A stretch of 6,616 nt of DNA from an uncultured Bacillota bacterium. Lineage in GTDB: Bacteria > Bacillota > Dehalobacteriia > UBA4068. Shown in pieces: positions 5,596 through 6,616 of this stretch (position 1 is its first letter; each line of letters opens with the position of its first letter). Position numbers and translations under genes: made by a program. The DNA lies in assembly GCA_934427095.1 (NCBI GenBank), contig CAKRYM010000089.1, forward strand, positions 1 through 6,616, given 5' to 3'. The notes under the pieces are model-generated. The model was not told where the DNA came from. It ran no database searches and saw only the letters and a list, made by a program, of their open reading frames with translations.

Positions 5596-6616
5596 CTATC
5601 TTAACCGGCCTTTATGAAAATCAAGGCGAGCGTAATCCGGTAGCCCATCACGATAGGGAAGCTCGACCTGCCCTTCGATCAATGGGCGGCAATAGCGGAT
5701 GAACTCCTCTGTCACATAGTTATGCTCAGCATTAATCATAGATAAAGGCACATTCTTCTGCTGGTTGGCAACACTGTCTAATGGCGTTTGTCCACATACG
5801 CATTGATAAGGAGAGTCAGATACACGATCCAAAGTTACCATGACGCCATTAATGCCCTGCAAAGCATATTCCACTGCTGCTTTCCCTACCAAATAAGCTT
5901 CCTCCGCATCGGTTTTGGAGGCAAAATGCATTGCGGACCGCTGGCAAGTACCCAGGGTATTGCAGCGTACCTTAATGCCAAGGGCTTTTTCCAGCATTTG
6001 CTTTAGGGCATCCCCTACCCCGGAAAGCTGCACATGACCAAAGGCATCTTTTTCTCCAGCTCCGGCAAAGGTATAATTGCCGTCCGCATCATGAATCCCT
6101 TCGCTAACAGAAACATAACAATAGCCCAGTTTCTGATAAACCCGATCCACGTCAGCGATAAACTGCTCCGGATCAAAGGCTACTTCCGGCAAGTAAATCA
6201 AATGAGGCGCTTCATCCTCATAACGTTTTGCCAAAGCAGAAGCAGCGGTAAGCCAGCCAGCATCTCGTCCCATGCATTCCGTAATGGTAACCTTATTTTT
6301 CGTAGATACGCTTTCTAAGTCAATCCCCGTTTCCCGGACGGAACAGGCAATGTATTTGGCCGCAGAGCCAAAGCCAGGGGTATGATCCGTATAAGGAAGA
6401 TCATTGTCCACGGTTTTCGGCACACCAATTACTTGCATTTCCCAGCCGGCATTTTGCGCCGCAAGCCAGGTTTTATGTGCCGTATCCATGCTATCATTAC
6501 CGCCATTATAAAAGAAATAACGGATATTATGCTGCTTAAATAGATCAATCATCCGCTCCTGGTCTGCATCGCTTACTTTATAACGGCAAGAGTGTAGCCC
6601 CGCCCCTGGGGTAAAC
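5596..6616 (-). CDS. pfp: Pyrophosphate-type 6-phosphofructokinase, partial (N-terminus beyond right edge)
   Basis: The frame is open to the window edge and shows 339 residues; about 60 N-terminal residues including the first glycine-rich motif are missing. An in-frame ATG at 6552 is internal: upstream codons still encode conserved TPGAGLHSCRYK. Counting from the first full codon, visible motifs are GGNDSMDTA (38-46), PKTVDND (66-72, catalytic Asp plus Lys67), TPGFGSAAKY, MGRDAGW (115-121) and SEG (171-173). PKTxDND, with Lys where ATP-enzymes have Gly, marks the PPi-dependent group that interconverts fructose 6-phosphate and fructose 1,6-bisphosphate reversibly in glycolysis. The first active-site Asp of the usual GGDD is Asn here, a variant seen in TP0108-like enzymes. 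The stop is TAG at 5596-5598, facing the membrane-protein gene. Phosphofructokinase identity is certain; phosphoryl donor is inferred. Confidence 0.93.
   Translation of the reverse strand, partial: FTPGAGLHSCRYKVSDADQERMIDLFKQHNIRYFFYNGGNDSMDTAHKTWLAAQNAGWEMQVIGVPKTVDNDLPYTDHTPGFGSAAKYIACSVRETGIDLESVSTKNKVTITECMGRDAGWLTAASALAKRYEDEAPHLIYLPEVAFDPEQFIADVDRVYQKLGYCYVSVSEGIHDADGNYTFAGAGEKDAFGHVQLSGVGDALKQMLEKALGIKVRCNTLGTCQRSAMHFASKTDAEEAYLVGKAAVEYALQGINGVMVTLDRVSDSPYQCVCGQTPLDSVANQQKNVPLSMINAEHNYVTEEFIRYCRPLIEGQVELPYRDGLPDYARLDFHKGRLR

Overview
The window looks like ordinary chromosomal DNA of a low-to-moderate GC Gram-positive-type bacterium (Bacillota, most likely Clostridia or Negativicutes). 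The reasons are a DnaD-like protein next to a DnaI-type helicase loader, strong AGGAGG-like ribosome binding sites, consensus sigma-A type promoters, tRNA genes with encoded CCA ends, and a pyrophosphate-type phosphofructokinase. No mobile element, CRISPR array, prophage gene or toxin-antitoxin pair was seen. The genus cannot be named from the sequence alone.

Left block (1-4320, all minus strand, read right to left): a tightly packed five-gene operon. Its order is a CPSF-like metallo-beta-lactamase/beta-CASP RNase, a DnaD-like replication protein, a DnaI/DnaC-type AAA+ helicase loader with a zinc-binding N-terminus, a HAD-superfamily hydrolase, and a nitrilase-superfamily amidohydrolase cut by the left edge. 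The gaps are 12 and 15 nt, followed by two 4-nt ATGA stop/start overlaps. DnaD and DnaI-like proteins belong together functionally because they recruit and load the replicative helicase. The RNase at the head and the HAD/amidohydrolase pair at the tail appear to be co-transcribed housekeeping functions; any link between them and replication is inference.

Middle (4321-4748): a divergent control region. A probable minus-strand promoter serves the operon. A perfect-consensus plus-strand promoter (TTGACA, 17 bp, TATAAT) drives tRNA-Pro(UGG) and tRNA-Gln(CUG), which end at a strong intrinsic terminator. A perfect 9-bp inverted repeat lies almost midway between the two promoters.

Right block (4749-6616): a plus-strand polytopic membrane protein of the YczE/DUF6198-like type, function unknown, converges on a minus-strand PPi-type 6-phosphofructokinase whose N-terminus lies beyond the right edge. 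A bidirectional intrinsic terminator separates them, followed by a tandem 16-bp A/T-rich repeat. I found no convincing undescribed system. The points most worth a second look are the operon composition, the HAD/amidohydrolase coupling, the GGND active-site variant of the phosphofructokinase, and the inverted repeat in the divergent promoter region.
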